The notes under the pieces are model-generated. The model made no database searches. It was not told where the DNA came from and saw only the letters and a program-made list of their open reading frames with translations. This document shows, piece after piece, positions 1-10,437 of a stretch of 64,000 nucleotides of DNA. Location: the NCBI GenBank assembly GCA_907165065.1, contig OU015533.1, positions 27,730,578-27,794,577 of the forward strand, written 5' to 3'. How positions within the stretch are numbered: position 1 is the stretch's first letter; each line of letters starts with the position of its first letter. Origin of the DNA: Caprimulgus europaeus. Lineage: Eukaryota; Chordata; Aves; Caprimulgiformes; Caprimulgidae. Made by a program: the position numbers and the translations under genes.

Positions 1-336
1 ATCTTACATTGTTCTGCCGTGATCTTTTGTCCAGGCAAAGATGTGCAGAGGACAGCCTGAAAGTAGGAGAGGCAACCCTGCATTCCTGTTTTGATTGTGA
101 TCCTCTTCCTTAATGAGTTTTTAAGAGGAGGGGGAGGAAGAGGGCACACAGGGGAATTTGCATGCGCTCTTGTGTCTGAGGCTTATTTAATTAAAATATA
201 ATAAAAGTGTCAGCTGCTGCAGGTTACAATCTGGATCCCTTTCCGCCACCCTCATCTCCTTTTCTCCTTCCTTCTTTCAAAGCAAATAGCTAAGTCATGT
301 GGAAGAGGGGCTTTGAAGGGACAGGACTGCTGTAAA
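1..336. other. Intergenic sequence, nothing recognised
   Basis: AT-rich single-copy-looking sequence. No exon, RNA gene or repeat was recognised. It ends where the first CR1 tail begins. Confidence 0.5.
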
Positions 337-675
337 ATCATAGAATCACAGAATTGTAGGGGTTGGAAGGGACCTCAGGAGACCATCTAGTACAAGCCCC
401 CTGCCAAAGCAGGTTCCCTACAGCAGGTTACACAGGAAGATGTTCAGGCAGGTTCTGAACAACTCCAGAGATGGAGACTCCACAACCTCTCCGGGCAACC
501 TATTCCAGTGCTCCATCACCCTCACAGTAAATAACTTTTTCCTTAGGTTTGTATGGAACTTTCAGTGTTCCAGTTTTTGCCCATTGCCCCTTGTCCTGTC
601 ACTGGGTGCTACTGAAAAAGCCCGGCCCCATCCATTTGGCCCCCCTATTTATAGGCATTTATAAGATCCCCTCAA
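337..675 (-). repeat. CR1 LINE fragment (3' end), minus strand
   Basis: A non-LTR retroposon tail of the avian CR1 family. The left edge carries two copies of the CR1 terminal octamer in reverse complement (CATAGAATCACAGAAT). This is followed by the conserved CR1 3' region read backwards: GGTTGGAAGGGACCTC, the ACCATCTAGT stretch, the CCCCCTGCC run and GACTCCACAACCTCTC. Near 585-600 the CCATTGCCCCTTGTCCTGTC block is clear. The right end fades after about 675, so the 5' limit is approximate. It is 5'-truncated as most CR1 copies are and codes for nothing; a chance ORF runs through it on the plus strand. It is moderately diverged from the copy at 3593. Confidence 0.93.
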
Positions 676-3592
676 ATGCCAGCTTGTACTGATTTACACT
701 GGGCTAACTGTGAAAGGGCTCAAGGCAGAATCCTTCTCCTCTCAACAGTAGCCTCAAAGTCACAGTGTGTTTGTCTTTTGCAGGAGTTCACTAGATGTGA
801 CTTTGGGGCAGCTTCCTTCCTAGGAGGAATGGCTTTAAAACACAATCATCTCTTCTAGTGGCAGGCACCTTAAGGCTAACCCCAGCTGCTCCTCATGACT
901 GCTCTGACACAGTCCCCCTCCTTGGATCTGCTGGTGGGTGTCTTCTGTGAATGGTCCTTGCCCATTTAGGCCAAAATGGACTGCCTTGGCGAAGGCTTTA
1001 ACATGTGTTACACTGGGAACAGCTCATTTTCCCAATGTAGACTAAGGTGTGCTCACACAGAAAGCTCATCTGGCTGAGCTTTGTGAGCTGGTCATCATCA
1101 GTGGGGAGAGGGTCATGAAGAGCTGGGACTGAGGTGAAACCAGCTTGTTGCAGAGGGATGAGGCAGCATGAACTTGCACAGAGGTTGCCTCCAACCTCCT
1201 GCAGGAATCTGAGTTTATAGAAGGGTAGAGGAAACCGTTATATCCACCTCCCATTCCTCAAGATCATCTCATGTCAGCCCCTCTGCCCAGCTGGGCCACA
1301 CCGAACCTGTGACTCTACATGCAATGTTATTACTTGAAGAGAAACTGAAGAAAAGTAGCATCTTAGGCTTCTTTTACCAGCTGGTTTTCCTTCACTCAGA
1401 AAGCCTGTGTCCTGGGTAGTTTGTGCTGTGGGGCAGAAGGTGATGTGAGAAAGGCTAAACGTAGGGTGTAAATGCCAGAAGCTACTAGCTCGTGTCCCTA
1501 CACTCATCCAGTGTATTTGGAGTCCCAAGGAGGCGCCTATGATCCAGAGGACACCCTTTGTGTCTGAATACACTGTTCCTGTTTGACTGGCAGCCATCCT
1601 TCCAAGGGCAAGTCAAGGTCTGCAGATGCTGGAGCTGTTGCACTCTTTTCCTTGGGGTGACATACCAGGGTTCAGAATTAGCTGGCTGGGGAGCCCAGCT
1701 GCAGCCAGGGGTACCCTCTGAGGGACTGAGAGTGCAGCCTCTGCTGAGTCCTTCCCCAGCCTCTGTGCAGAGCCAGATACTCAGAGATCCTGGCTCCCTG
1801 AAGCTGAAGTCAGTGGCAAATGATTGTGGTAATTGTGGCAGTGGTAGGTGCTAGTGCCATACACAGAACAGCTGACTTGTCACGGCAGTGATGGCAGTGG
1901 TGCTCAGAAGGTTAGCTTGTATGAGTCCGTTCTGTACAGGGTCTTGCAATGTGCTCATCTCCGCAGCTCCCGAGTACCTTTCCTTTTGTGCCTTTCCTTT
2001 TGCCTGCTCTCATCAGCTCCTAGCAAAGCTAGCTGTATGGAGAGGGGGTTGTTTTACTGCTGCAAAAAGGAAAAGCCTAAGATGGAAATAAATGTATTGA
2101 CAAGTGAGACGAATAAATGTTCCTCTTGCCTGCACTATATAGAGGTGTTTGACATACTAAATTATGACATAACTGTAGGAGTAATGGTTGCAGCTGTTGC
2201 CTTTGTAAAATGATCTGCAATACCACATGCTAATAAGTAAGACAACATGTCTAAGTCATTTTATACGGTGCCAGAGGACTAATCCCATGCCTTGCATGCA
2301 CAGTGCCAAAAGTGGTCATATCACAGCAGTAGGATCAGTCCTAGAATAATCACATCCTTAGGAAAAAATCCTCTGTGTAATACAATGAAATCCCACTTAA
2401 ACAAGTCAACCTTGTGAATCTATTAGAGCAGCATCCCCAGAGTACTGCTACCGTAGCGTGCTTCTAGCACAAAGTGGAATGCTCATGTGTAAAAATGAAG
2501 ACAGGAGCAGAATATTTACTCAGGTGAAAATAGGCTTCTTTTGGGAATCCTAATGGGGAGAGGGATAGAAGAGCTTCAGTTGCCCTCCTGAGGATATCAA
2601 AATCTAAAAGCACCTGTATGCAACCAACCTGTCAGCCCGATTCTGCACCCCTAATCCATACAGAACTCCCCTTGTCTTCTGCAGAAATCTTCTTTAAGCT
2701 AAGATGAGGGCTCATCCCCCTAATCTAAAGAAGTTCAAGCCCTTTCTGTATTTTCCAATTCATACTTTCATCCTGAAAAGGAACAGGATGTCAGAAAGTC
2801 CTGAAGCAGCTTTGCAAATCTCATCCTTTAGTCCTACAAAATCTGGATTATTTTTTACCCTATGTACTTTGTATTAGCTCTAAACACCACCTTTGAAAAA
2901 AAAAATGCTTTTGACAACTTGCTTCTAAGTATCACCACATGCAGAAATCTGAGAAATACATGAAATCTGCCGCTGTTCATATTGGATAATGAGACCAGCC
3001 TGGCTAATTCAGCTGTGCAACATAGACAGATGTGATTTCCCTAATACCTGCGGCTTAATACTTGCGGTATGTTAGGGCACATCTAAGCTTCCAAATCATA
3101 GCAAGTTTTTGTATATCCATACAGACTGCTGTCCAAGTGTATCTATTCCTTGCTTTTCTTCTTCTTCTTTATTACATCTATTTGATGTCACAAAGCATAG
3201 GAGGAAATTTATAAATAAGCATGTTGGTCGTGCATCCTGAGTGTCTCTTAAACAGCTGCTGAGCTTTCCACTTCCAAGGAAAGCTGGCTGCTGTCAGCCT
3301 GTTGCTTACCAGTTGGTGGTTTGTAGTTCAGCCTTGGGACCGTAGCAATGGAAGAGGGTACTCTCATCATAAGACTGCTGTACTCTTCTCCCATTCCCCT
3401 CTGGTTTCAGGCTAGGCAATGAACAGCATGCAGTTGTAGAGGATACACAGTTAGGGACTTTCAAAATATCCTGGGATCAGCACTCGGACTGATGGTCCTG
3501 TCCTTTGTTTCCCTTCCCTCTGGTGCTTTCAAGTCCTGGTTGATCACTGTATAAACCATAGAGATCTGGACAGATCTCTGAGGCAAGAACCT
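676..3592. other. Intergenic sequence, nothing recognised
   Basis: About 2.9 kb of ordinary intergenic DNA between two CR1 tails. The open frames here (longest 121 codons, at 1848-2213) show no recognisable domain and no supporting splice context. No RNA gene seen. Confidence 0.5.
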
Positions 3593-3885
3593 TCACAGAA
3601 TCAGAGAACGCCAGGGATTGGAAGGGACCTCGAAAGATCATCTAGTCCAACCCCCCTGCCACAGCAGGATCACCTACAGTAGGTCACACAGGGATGTGTC
3701 CAGGTGGGTTTTTAATGTCTCCAGAGAAGGGGACTCCACAACTTCTCTGGGTAGCCTGTCCCAGTGTCCTGTCACTCTCACAGTGAAAAAGTTTTTCCTT
3801 ATATTTACATGGAAACTTTTATTCTCCAGCTTGTACCCATTGCCCCTTGTCCTACCGTTGGACATCATTGAGAAGAGCAATATCC
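3593..3885 (-). repeat. CR1 LINE fragment (3' end), minus strand
   Basis: Second CR1 tail, in the same orientation as the one at 337. It starts with a degraded terminal repeat (TCACAGAATCAGAGAA). It then shows GGGATTGGAAGGGACCTCGA, the ATCATCTAGTCCAACCCCCC block, the GACTCCACAACTTCTCTGGG block and CCCATTGCCCCTTGTCCTAC. The match weakens after about 3885, so the right edge is approximate. It is a 5'-truncated, non-coding insertion. Confidence 0.93.
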
Positions 3886-6308
3886 AAACATTAGTAGGTC
3901 TGGACTTTTTTCTGCCTTGAGAAGTACAGCCTCTGTATCCATGGTCTGTCTGCAGGGTTTTCATGGGAAATTAATCCCAAATCAGTGAACAGTTAAAGGA
4001 TGAACAGGATTTCTCTCTTTTTGACCCCAATATATTTACTGATCACAAGAACCTGCCAGCCTGTCCTAGTAGGAGTGCACAGGTATGAAGTTTGGTGAGG
4101 CAGGTTTCCAAGGAAAGCAGCAAATGGAGGGCAAATGCATTCCCACAGAGCTTCGGCACATGCTTTTTCCAGACAGGGTTTAGGAATGTGTTGTAAAGTA
4201 ACAGGTGATTTAGGACAAAGGGTTTAAGAAGGTTCCCTATGGAGGCAGAGATTACATATTTGCCCAGTGAGTCGCACAAATTCTTTTTTGCTCAAGCAGC
4301 TCCTGAGTCATCTATACAGTTGAGTATAGAGTATGGTGGAGATTTCAGGCCTCTTGGTAGTCCTACTGTAGAGATGACACTGCTGTTCCAGAAGTTCCCC
4401 TAAACAGATGGCCTCTGTGGACCAGAAGTCCTATAAATGCATTGGCAGTATGTTAATCAGTTTTGCATGCAGTAAATAGAATTTACTCAGGGTGGAACAT
4501 TTTGCGGCTTAGTCACTGGAAACAGCTTGAAATTATTTATTGGAGAAGATTTTTGTTTAGGGGCCAGGACAATGGCTGAGAAAGATCGGATCATTTTCAA
4601 AAGTGAATAAATCTACCCGTACGGATTTTCTTTCTTCCTATCCTTTTTCCCCTCATTACTCATTTTTCTGTCACTTTGTCTGTTGTCTAGATTTACCATA
4701 GCTTTTCCCAAAGCAAATTTTTTAAGAGAATGTCAGGTAATTAATTATTGTTTCAACATCATTTTTACTCCAGACCTTTGACCTCTTGGAAGCTCTGCAA
4801 AGCATTCTGATGCATTTCACGTTTGCTTAGTAAATTTTTCTTTCAAACAATAAATTGAGAAACAAGGGAAAGAATGAATTGTCTTTAAAAAAAAAAAAAA
4901 GGACAGTAGAGGGGAGATAGAGAAAAAAACACAAGCCAAAATCACTAATCAGAAACTGAACACAGATCAATGCATTAGGTCCCATGAAAAAATGCAATGG
5001 CAGGCTCTGCACCTAGTGCGAGGTAGAAAGGAAGGAACATGTCAAGTAATATTACTCTACTATTTTTTGTCATTCATTTTATTGACATTTATTCCTTGAT
5101 TCCCCACGTGAGTGTACATGCTCTTTCTGGAGCGGCATCGTGTATCTTCACCCTGGCGAGGAGGGGACCGTTCCTTACTGAGGCTGCCGTGCCCCTGCAG
5201 CGCTGCCAATTAGCTGCAACCGCTGTTCACCAAGGGATGCATCTGGCACTTTCCTTTGGAAGCTGATCAGCGTCCCTCTGCCTGCTGGCCCCTCTGCCTG
5301 CCTTCAAGCCCTCTCCAGAGAGTGCACACTCCCAGAACAGAGCTCTCCTCTTGCAGAACGTGGGGGGAATCAGCTGTGGGCAGTCATGGCAAGTGCAGGA
5401 GAGAGGGGAGAATCCAGCCACAGACCCCCTCAAAGTCTCAGGACTGTATTCTGTGTCTGAGTGTTGCTTTATGTCCTTGACCCAGTTTGATGAGAGAGTG
5501 TGACAGCTCTCAAAAGCCTCCAATGATCTGAGTAAGGCACTGTATGATAGGGAGTAGGAGGCATCAAGTCGGGACATTGATGTCTGTCTGAATGCAGCCC
5601 TGAAGGCAAAGTCCCAGTTTCTTTGTGAAGCTGAATGTACTGCCTTGGCTGCGTTTTACCCAGATTAAGGGCTTGGTGCCACTCCAGCTCTCCTCCAGCT
5701 GCTCGTCCCATACCCATCCTCAGAGCCACCAAGCAGGTGTCTGGCCTTGTTCTGTCAGACCATCCCAGATCTGTATGATCACTTCGTCAGAGAGAATTTT
5801 TAGCTATATTAATTAATTAGACTTGATCTGATTTCAGTAGTTCCTCAGAAATCTACTGAAGCTGAGACTATCTACCTCACCTTATTGCCATAGGTCCTGG
5901 GTTCCTGTGCCCTTGAAGTGGATCCAGCACTCCTCTGGCAAGCTGCAGAGGTCTTTTTTGGCTTGCTTTTTTCTTTTTTTTTTTTTCCCCTGGAAACTGG
6001 GAGAAGGGGAGAAAGCATAAGCAAGGCTTCACAAGCTGTGGTCGTAGTGGTCAGGTGGTATGCAGAGAATAGTCTCTCAGCCAAGGCACAGGGCCCTGAG
6101 CCAAGCTTTCTGGATCCTTTTTGTCAGTTCTCCTACACATTTCCTGGAAGATTTTGAAGGAATCATTTAAGCTAAATTGAGTATTTGCATCCAAAAGAGC
6201 AACTAAAGTAGCTTGATTTTCAGAGGTGCTGAAAGCTTACAGCTTCTGTTCAAACAAGAAAGATTGTGGGGTTTTTTTACAGGGCAGGAAGTGTCTGCCC
6301 TTAGAGCC
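3886..6308. other. Intergenic sequence, nothing recognised
   Basis: Intergenic DNA with a short A-run near 4888 and a T-run near 5976. A slightly GC-richer stretch at 5130-5480 has open frames on both strands, none recognised as a protein family. AT-rich TTAATTAATTAG occurs near 5808. Confidence 0.45.
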
Positions 6309-6480
6309 CCAGTTTCCTCATATGGTCTTCATCTTTCTTTGCCTTTGCTTTCCACATCTGTAAACTAAGGAGAGCAACAGCTAACTCGGAGGGCTCAGAG
6401 AGAGTTAATTCAGTAATGTTTGCAACGTGCTCTGAGACCTCAGATGTAAGGCACTATATAAATGCAAAGTATTATTTTAT
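6309..6480 (+). repeat. MIR/CORE-type tRNA SINE fossil, plus strand
   Basis: Old amniote SINE, body and tail. CAGTTTCCTCAT opens it and CATCTGTAAACTAAGGAGAG repeats the usual 'CAGTTTCCTCATCTGTAAAATGAGG' theme after an interruption. The tail near 6430-6475 reads CTCTGAGACCTCAGATGTAAG followed by GCACTATATAAATGCAAAG and TATTATTTTA. That is the typical shared MIR 3' tail (GAGATCCTCGGATGAAAGGCGCTATATAAATGCAAAGTATTATT, from memory). It is highly diverged, consistent with great age. The tRNA head is not seen. Confidence 0.75.
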
Positions 6481-7694
6481 GAAGATCAGTTAGTAGCACT
6501 TCATCATTTCAAATGGCACCAATTATACACAATGTACATTGATATATACACTCTATTTTCATAAAGTGCTGCTGATTTGATATTTGCAGTCTGATAACTA
6601 CACAGATATTAATAATGCCAGGAAGAAGACAGTTTTGCATAGTTTATAATTTGTAAAATTATTTTCCAAGTATTATTTTATATGCACTGAATGACAGATT
6701 CACTGGCCTGTGCACTGGTCTGTGCACAGGGCTCTGATACTGTTCTGATAACACAAAGCAACCATAAACTCTTATATATGTCTTGTGTCACCAAAGTAGG
6801 GTGTAATAGCCAAAATGAGTTTGCCAGTGAAGCTGGCTCTGGACAGGTTCAGTCTGTGTATGGTGATAGGTGAGATCTTCTCATGTCTTTTTAAACAGAC
6901 TAATTTTTCCCTGAACAAGTAACTAAAGCTTTCTGTAAATACAAAGCCTCAACAGATACTTCAAATTAAGACCATGCATATAGTGTCCTGTCCATTTTCA
7001 GTATGCATAATTTACCAGGTCCATTAAAAATATCTAGGGATGCCCCCCCGCCCTGCACAAAAAAATAAACACTGTTCCTGTAGCTTTGCCAGTCCTTTCT
7101 TTTTCAGACTGTGCATATGGCATCACTAAAAAAAGCTTCCAAGTCGTATGGCTAAACTCAGAAGCAGTGTGCAATTTTGTATGTCCAACATTAATTTCTC
7201 AGATAAAACAAAACCATGAGTTTTCTTTCATCCCCTCACCTCTGTGTCTGTGAGTTGCATCTATATTCCCCCATCGTATCCTCAGCCTTTGCAATGGTTT
7301 TACAAGACTTATGATATTTGCTGCTCTTTTTTTTTTTTTTGTCCCTTGGTTGTCACAGTGCAGAGAAAAAACCCTCAGGCATCGTGGTTGTTGAACAGCT
7401 TGAGAACTTGAACTAATGTGTCCCAGTGGCTTCTGAATGGACATAGGTAGGCCTCATTAATCTGCATTTAACCATGGAGAGGCAACTGGTGTGGTCTCTG
7501 CTGTGCTCACAGTTTTTAAAACACAGCTAAACAGCACCTGAGGACAGAGGTGAGCCAACCCTGCACGTCACCTGTCAGAATTTTCCTGTGGCTGCTAGAC
7601 CTACCCCTGTCCTTAAAGGGCAGGAAGATGGGGTCCAAGAAAGGAGACAGGTCCCATTAGTGCTCCATGTACCTCTCGATTCTTTGTTGGCCCA
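6481..7694. other. Intergenic sequence, nothing recognised
   Basis: AT-rich intergenic DNA with a T-run near 7327-7340. No exon or repeat family recognised. Confidence 0.45.
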
Positions 7695-7925
7695 GTGAAG
7701 GCTGCTGACCGGCGTCCTCCTAGACCAGGCGTTCAGGTGACTCGGCACATGGTGGCCTCCCCGCAGGTGGGAGCTGCCCCTGAACTCCTGCGAGTGACAT
7801 TTGACTGCAGAACCAGGTGCAGCCCCTCTGTGCACCGGGGCCCTGGGCGGCAGCTGCGGCTGCGTTGGAGGAGGGAGGTCAGGTGCCTGGAGAGGGTCTC
7901 CGTGTCCTGCGAAGTCAGGCACAGG
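7695..7925. promoter_or_regulatory. Orphan CpG-rich patch
   Basis: A compact GC-rich island in an AT-rich desert: 12 CpG dinucleotides can be counted between about 7711 and 7911, whereas the flanks are almost free of CpG. Open frames cross it on both strands (minus-strand frames of 115 and 116 codons at 7575-7922 and 7733-8083; a plus frame at 7695-7976), as expected of GC-rich DNA. None of the translations resembles a family I know. It could be an intergenic (orphan) CpG island, an alternative promoter, a lone exon or a GC-rich pseudogene remnant; the sequence alone does not decide. Confidence 0.4.
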
Positions 7926-9024
7926 TTTTCAACTAGGCACCATCCCTTGCTAGTGCAGGAGGCAGTCAGAAGATGATGTTCGTAGTAGTCTCTGCTGGAA
8001 GTCTTTGACTCTGTGTTCTTAAAGACACAGACAACAAGCACAGGGGGCACTTGGCACCCTGCTGATTTGAATTTGCAGTTCACTTGAGCTCAGTTTCAGA
8101 AAAGGCTTTCATTTGAGTACATAACATATCAACTCCCCCACTACCTCAGAGGCAATTTAAGAAAAACCGTTCACAGTTCTGTAACCTCTCACAGTGGTTC
8201 AGACAGTCCCAGGCTTCAGAAAATATCTGAGAATGTACAAAGAAATTATAACTTCAAATGAATGTGTTCTCATCAGGTTCTCTGTGCATCTGAGAGCTGC
8301 GCTGTTTGTGAGCCTGATCTATTCGAAGACAGCTGCATAATTTAAGTTATTGATGGAAGTATCTGTAGGATAAAGATTTTTGGTTTTCCCATTTTTTTCT
8401 CAGCCATAGTTCATTCTCTCCCTTTGATTCCATGCCAGCACAATGGGTTTAAATATTTGATGGCAAGAAAATTGTTTTATTTAGCTTATAGTTGAGCGTA
8501 AGACTTTTCTCGCAACAGAACTACAAAAATCATTTTAGCACAAGATCTAGAGGAGAGGGGTTTTATGTACAATTGCACAATGTGACGAATTGTTCAGCTT
8601 GTAGAAATGAAGGCTGGCTCTTGACACAGCGTCAGCAAAGTGAAGTTCAAGGCACAAACCAAGAGCAAATTTCAGCGTGGAGGATGCAGGCTGTGCATGA
8701 GAAGTGAGTGGGCTGTGTTGAAATGGACAAATCTGAAAACCCAACAAGTTTATTTGTGATTTCACATCTAGGAGCAAATTGCCATAGTTTCTAGGAATGG
8801 CATGGGGCACTTGCAGCTTTTTCAAAGTGGGACACCCTGAATTGCTTCAGGCTGAGGTGTTCCTGGATCTCAGGTGCCCAGGAAAATGTGGTGTGGTTTT
8901 CCAAAGGGCTGAGTGGCCGCAGCAGTATTTGCAGGTCCTCAGAATCTCTTGATTCCTTGCCATGGAAAAAGGAGTACCCAACTTAGGTGTTAAATCATTT
9001 CAGTACTCATCTGCACAGATATAT
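7926..9024. other. Intergenic sequence, nothing recognised
   Basis: Ordinary intergenic DNA. Short chance ORFs only. Confidence 0.45.
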
Positions 9025-9077
9025 ATTTATTTTATTTTATTTATCTTATTTTATTTCATTTTATTATTTTGTTTTAA
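9025..9077. repeat. TTTTA-type low-complexity microsatellite
   Basis: An imperfect run of TTTTA/TTTAT units (about 50 bases), interrupted by ATC and TTC variants. A simple AT-rich repeat without coding meaning. Confidence 0.85.
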
Positions 9078-10333
9078 TGGATGTGCTGCATTTCTAAATG
9101 CTATAATCCAACATCTTCTGAACAAAAGGGTTTCAGAAGTAGGAGGGAACAGTGTGCAAAGTTCTTCTTTCAGGCCTTCCCCTCTGCTGACCTCAGATAT
9201 AACTCAGGGAGAGATAACAAATGTATAACCTTAGTCTAGATTTTAATGGGTACACCTCTACACAGAAAAAATTGCCATGCTGAACACTTGCTTCCTTAAG
9301 AGAGGCCCAGTGTAGAAAACTGGGATATTAAGACACACAAAACAATGGAATAAAAATGCCTGTTACCTTGTTTGCTTATTACACACTTTGATCAAGCCAA
9401 TCCTATTGGTTTGTTTCCAATCTTTTAATGAAGCTACTGTGTGTAGAGCTTTAGCAGGAGGTACTTGGTGCATTTCAAAATAGAGATCTCTTGATGGGGC
9501 AGGGCTCAGAAGCAGAGGCCTTTCACAGTGCCTGAGGGCAGTAATTCCCAATGGGAAGCACAGGAGCACGAATTCATAATTTTTTTTCTCTAGCTGGCAT
9601 TGACTGTAACAGGATGCAGGCATGTACAGTCAGCTGCAAACAGCGGTGACAGGTCAAGGTGTGAGTGTGTTCCAGCTGCCTGTTACTGCCCTTCAGCTGG
9701 AGGTCAGTAAGCAGGGAGTGGAGGACTGGAGGCTGGGCAGAAGGACATCATCTCCTGTTCCATTCCCATACTTAAGCTGTTAACAGTCAGCAAACTCGGT
9801 TTGTCTCAATTCCACTCCTGTGACAGTCATTTTGGCAGCACAGTTATAATAATTGGTTGGTGACTATGGAACTTGACAGGCTTCAGGTGAGGAAAATCCT
9901 GATTTATATCTGAAAAACTGAATGTAGAACTCAGAATTGGATATGAGCAAGCTGGGCTGCCAGGGTCAGAGCTATGGCCTTGTACAGCAAGCCTTCAGTT
10001 CCTCAACAGGTGTGTGCAGCATCTTTAGCAGCCACAGAGATGACCTTGCTAGAAATTTTCACCTCTCTTCAGGTGAAAACTTGGTCTTCCAGGCTTAACT
10101 ACCGAGTGAGCAGGAATCAAAGGGAACAATTCCCTTATTTGTTTAAAGGACTAAGAGAATTAGATATGTAATTCATTATGGCAAGATCTAGAGCAGAATT
10201 AGAATGCACACTGTCCGTTTCTCAGGCTTTTAATGCTTTTCTTCTTTAGTTGGACTTACTGTGGTTTCAGCTTATTTGAATAAAGCTTTAGGTGTATTTG
10301 GGTTTATTCTAGCTTGAATGATGCAATGTGATA
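9078..10333. other. Intergenic sequence, nothing recognised
   Basis: Ordinary intergenic DNA between the TTTTA repeat and the factor-motif pair at 10.3-10.4 kb. No exon or repeat recognised. Confidence 0.4.
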
Positions 10334-10342
10334 TTCCTGGAA
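10334..10342. promoter_or_regulatory. STAT-type palindrome TTCCTGGAA
   Basis: A perfect TTCNNNGAA palindrome, the consensus for STAT dimers. A nine-base match occurs often by chance. It is listed because it lies 90 bases from an RFX-like site in the same AT-rich stretch. Confidence 0.2.
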
Positions 10343-10423
10343 TTCAGAGGACTATGGGGTTATCATAGATATTTTAAGCTGAATTTTAATGGGAAGGTGA
10401 CATGGATTGTCACACAAACAGAA

Positions 10424-10437
10424 ATTGCCATGGCTAC
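10424..10437. promoter_or_regulatory. RFX X-box-like site
   Basis: ATTGCCATGGCTAC matches the RFX X-box palindrome GTTGCCATGGCAAC at 12 of 14 positions, including the central TTGCCATGGC. X-boxes recruit RFX factors at ciliary and MHC class II genes and at some distal enhancers. The following 70 bases (AATAGCGCTAATCC, TTGATTGACTAATCC) look like dense factor-site sequence. Function here is inference from the motif alone. Confidence 0.35.
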
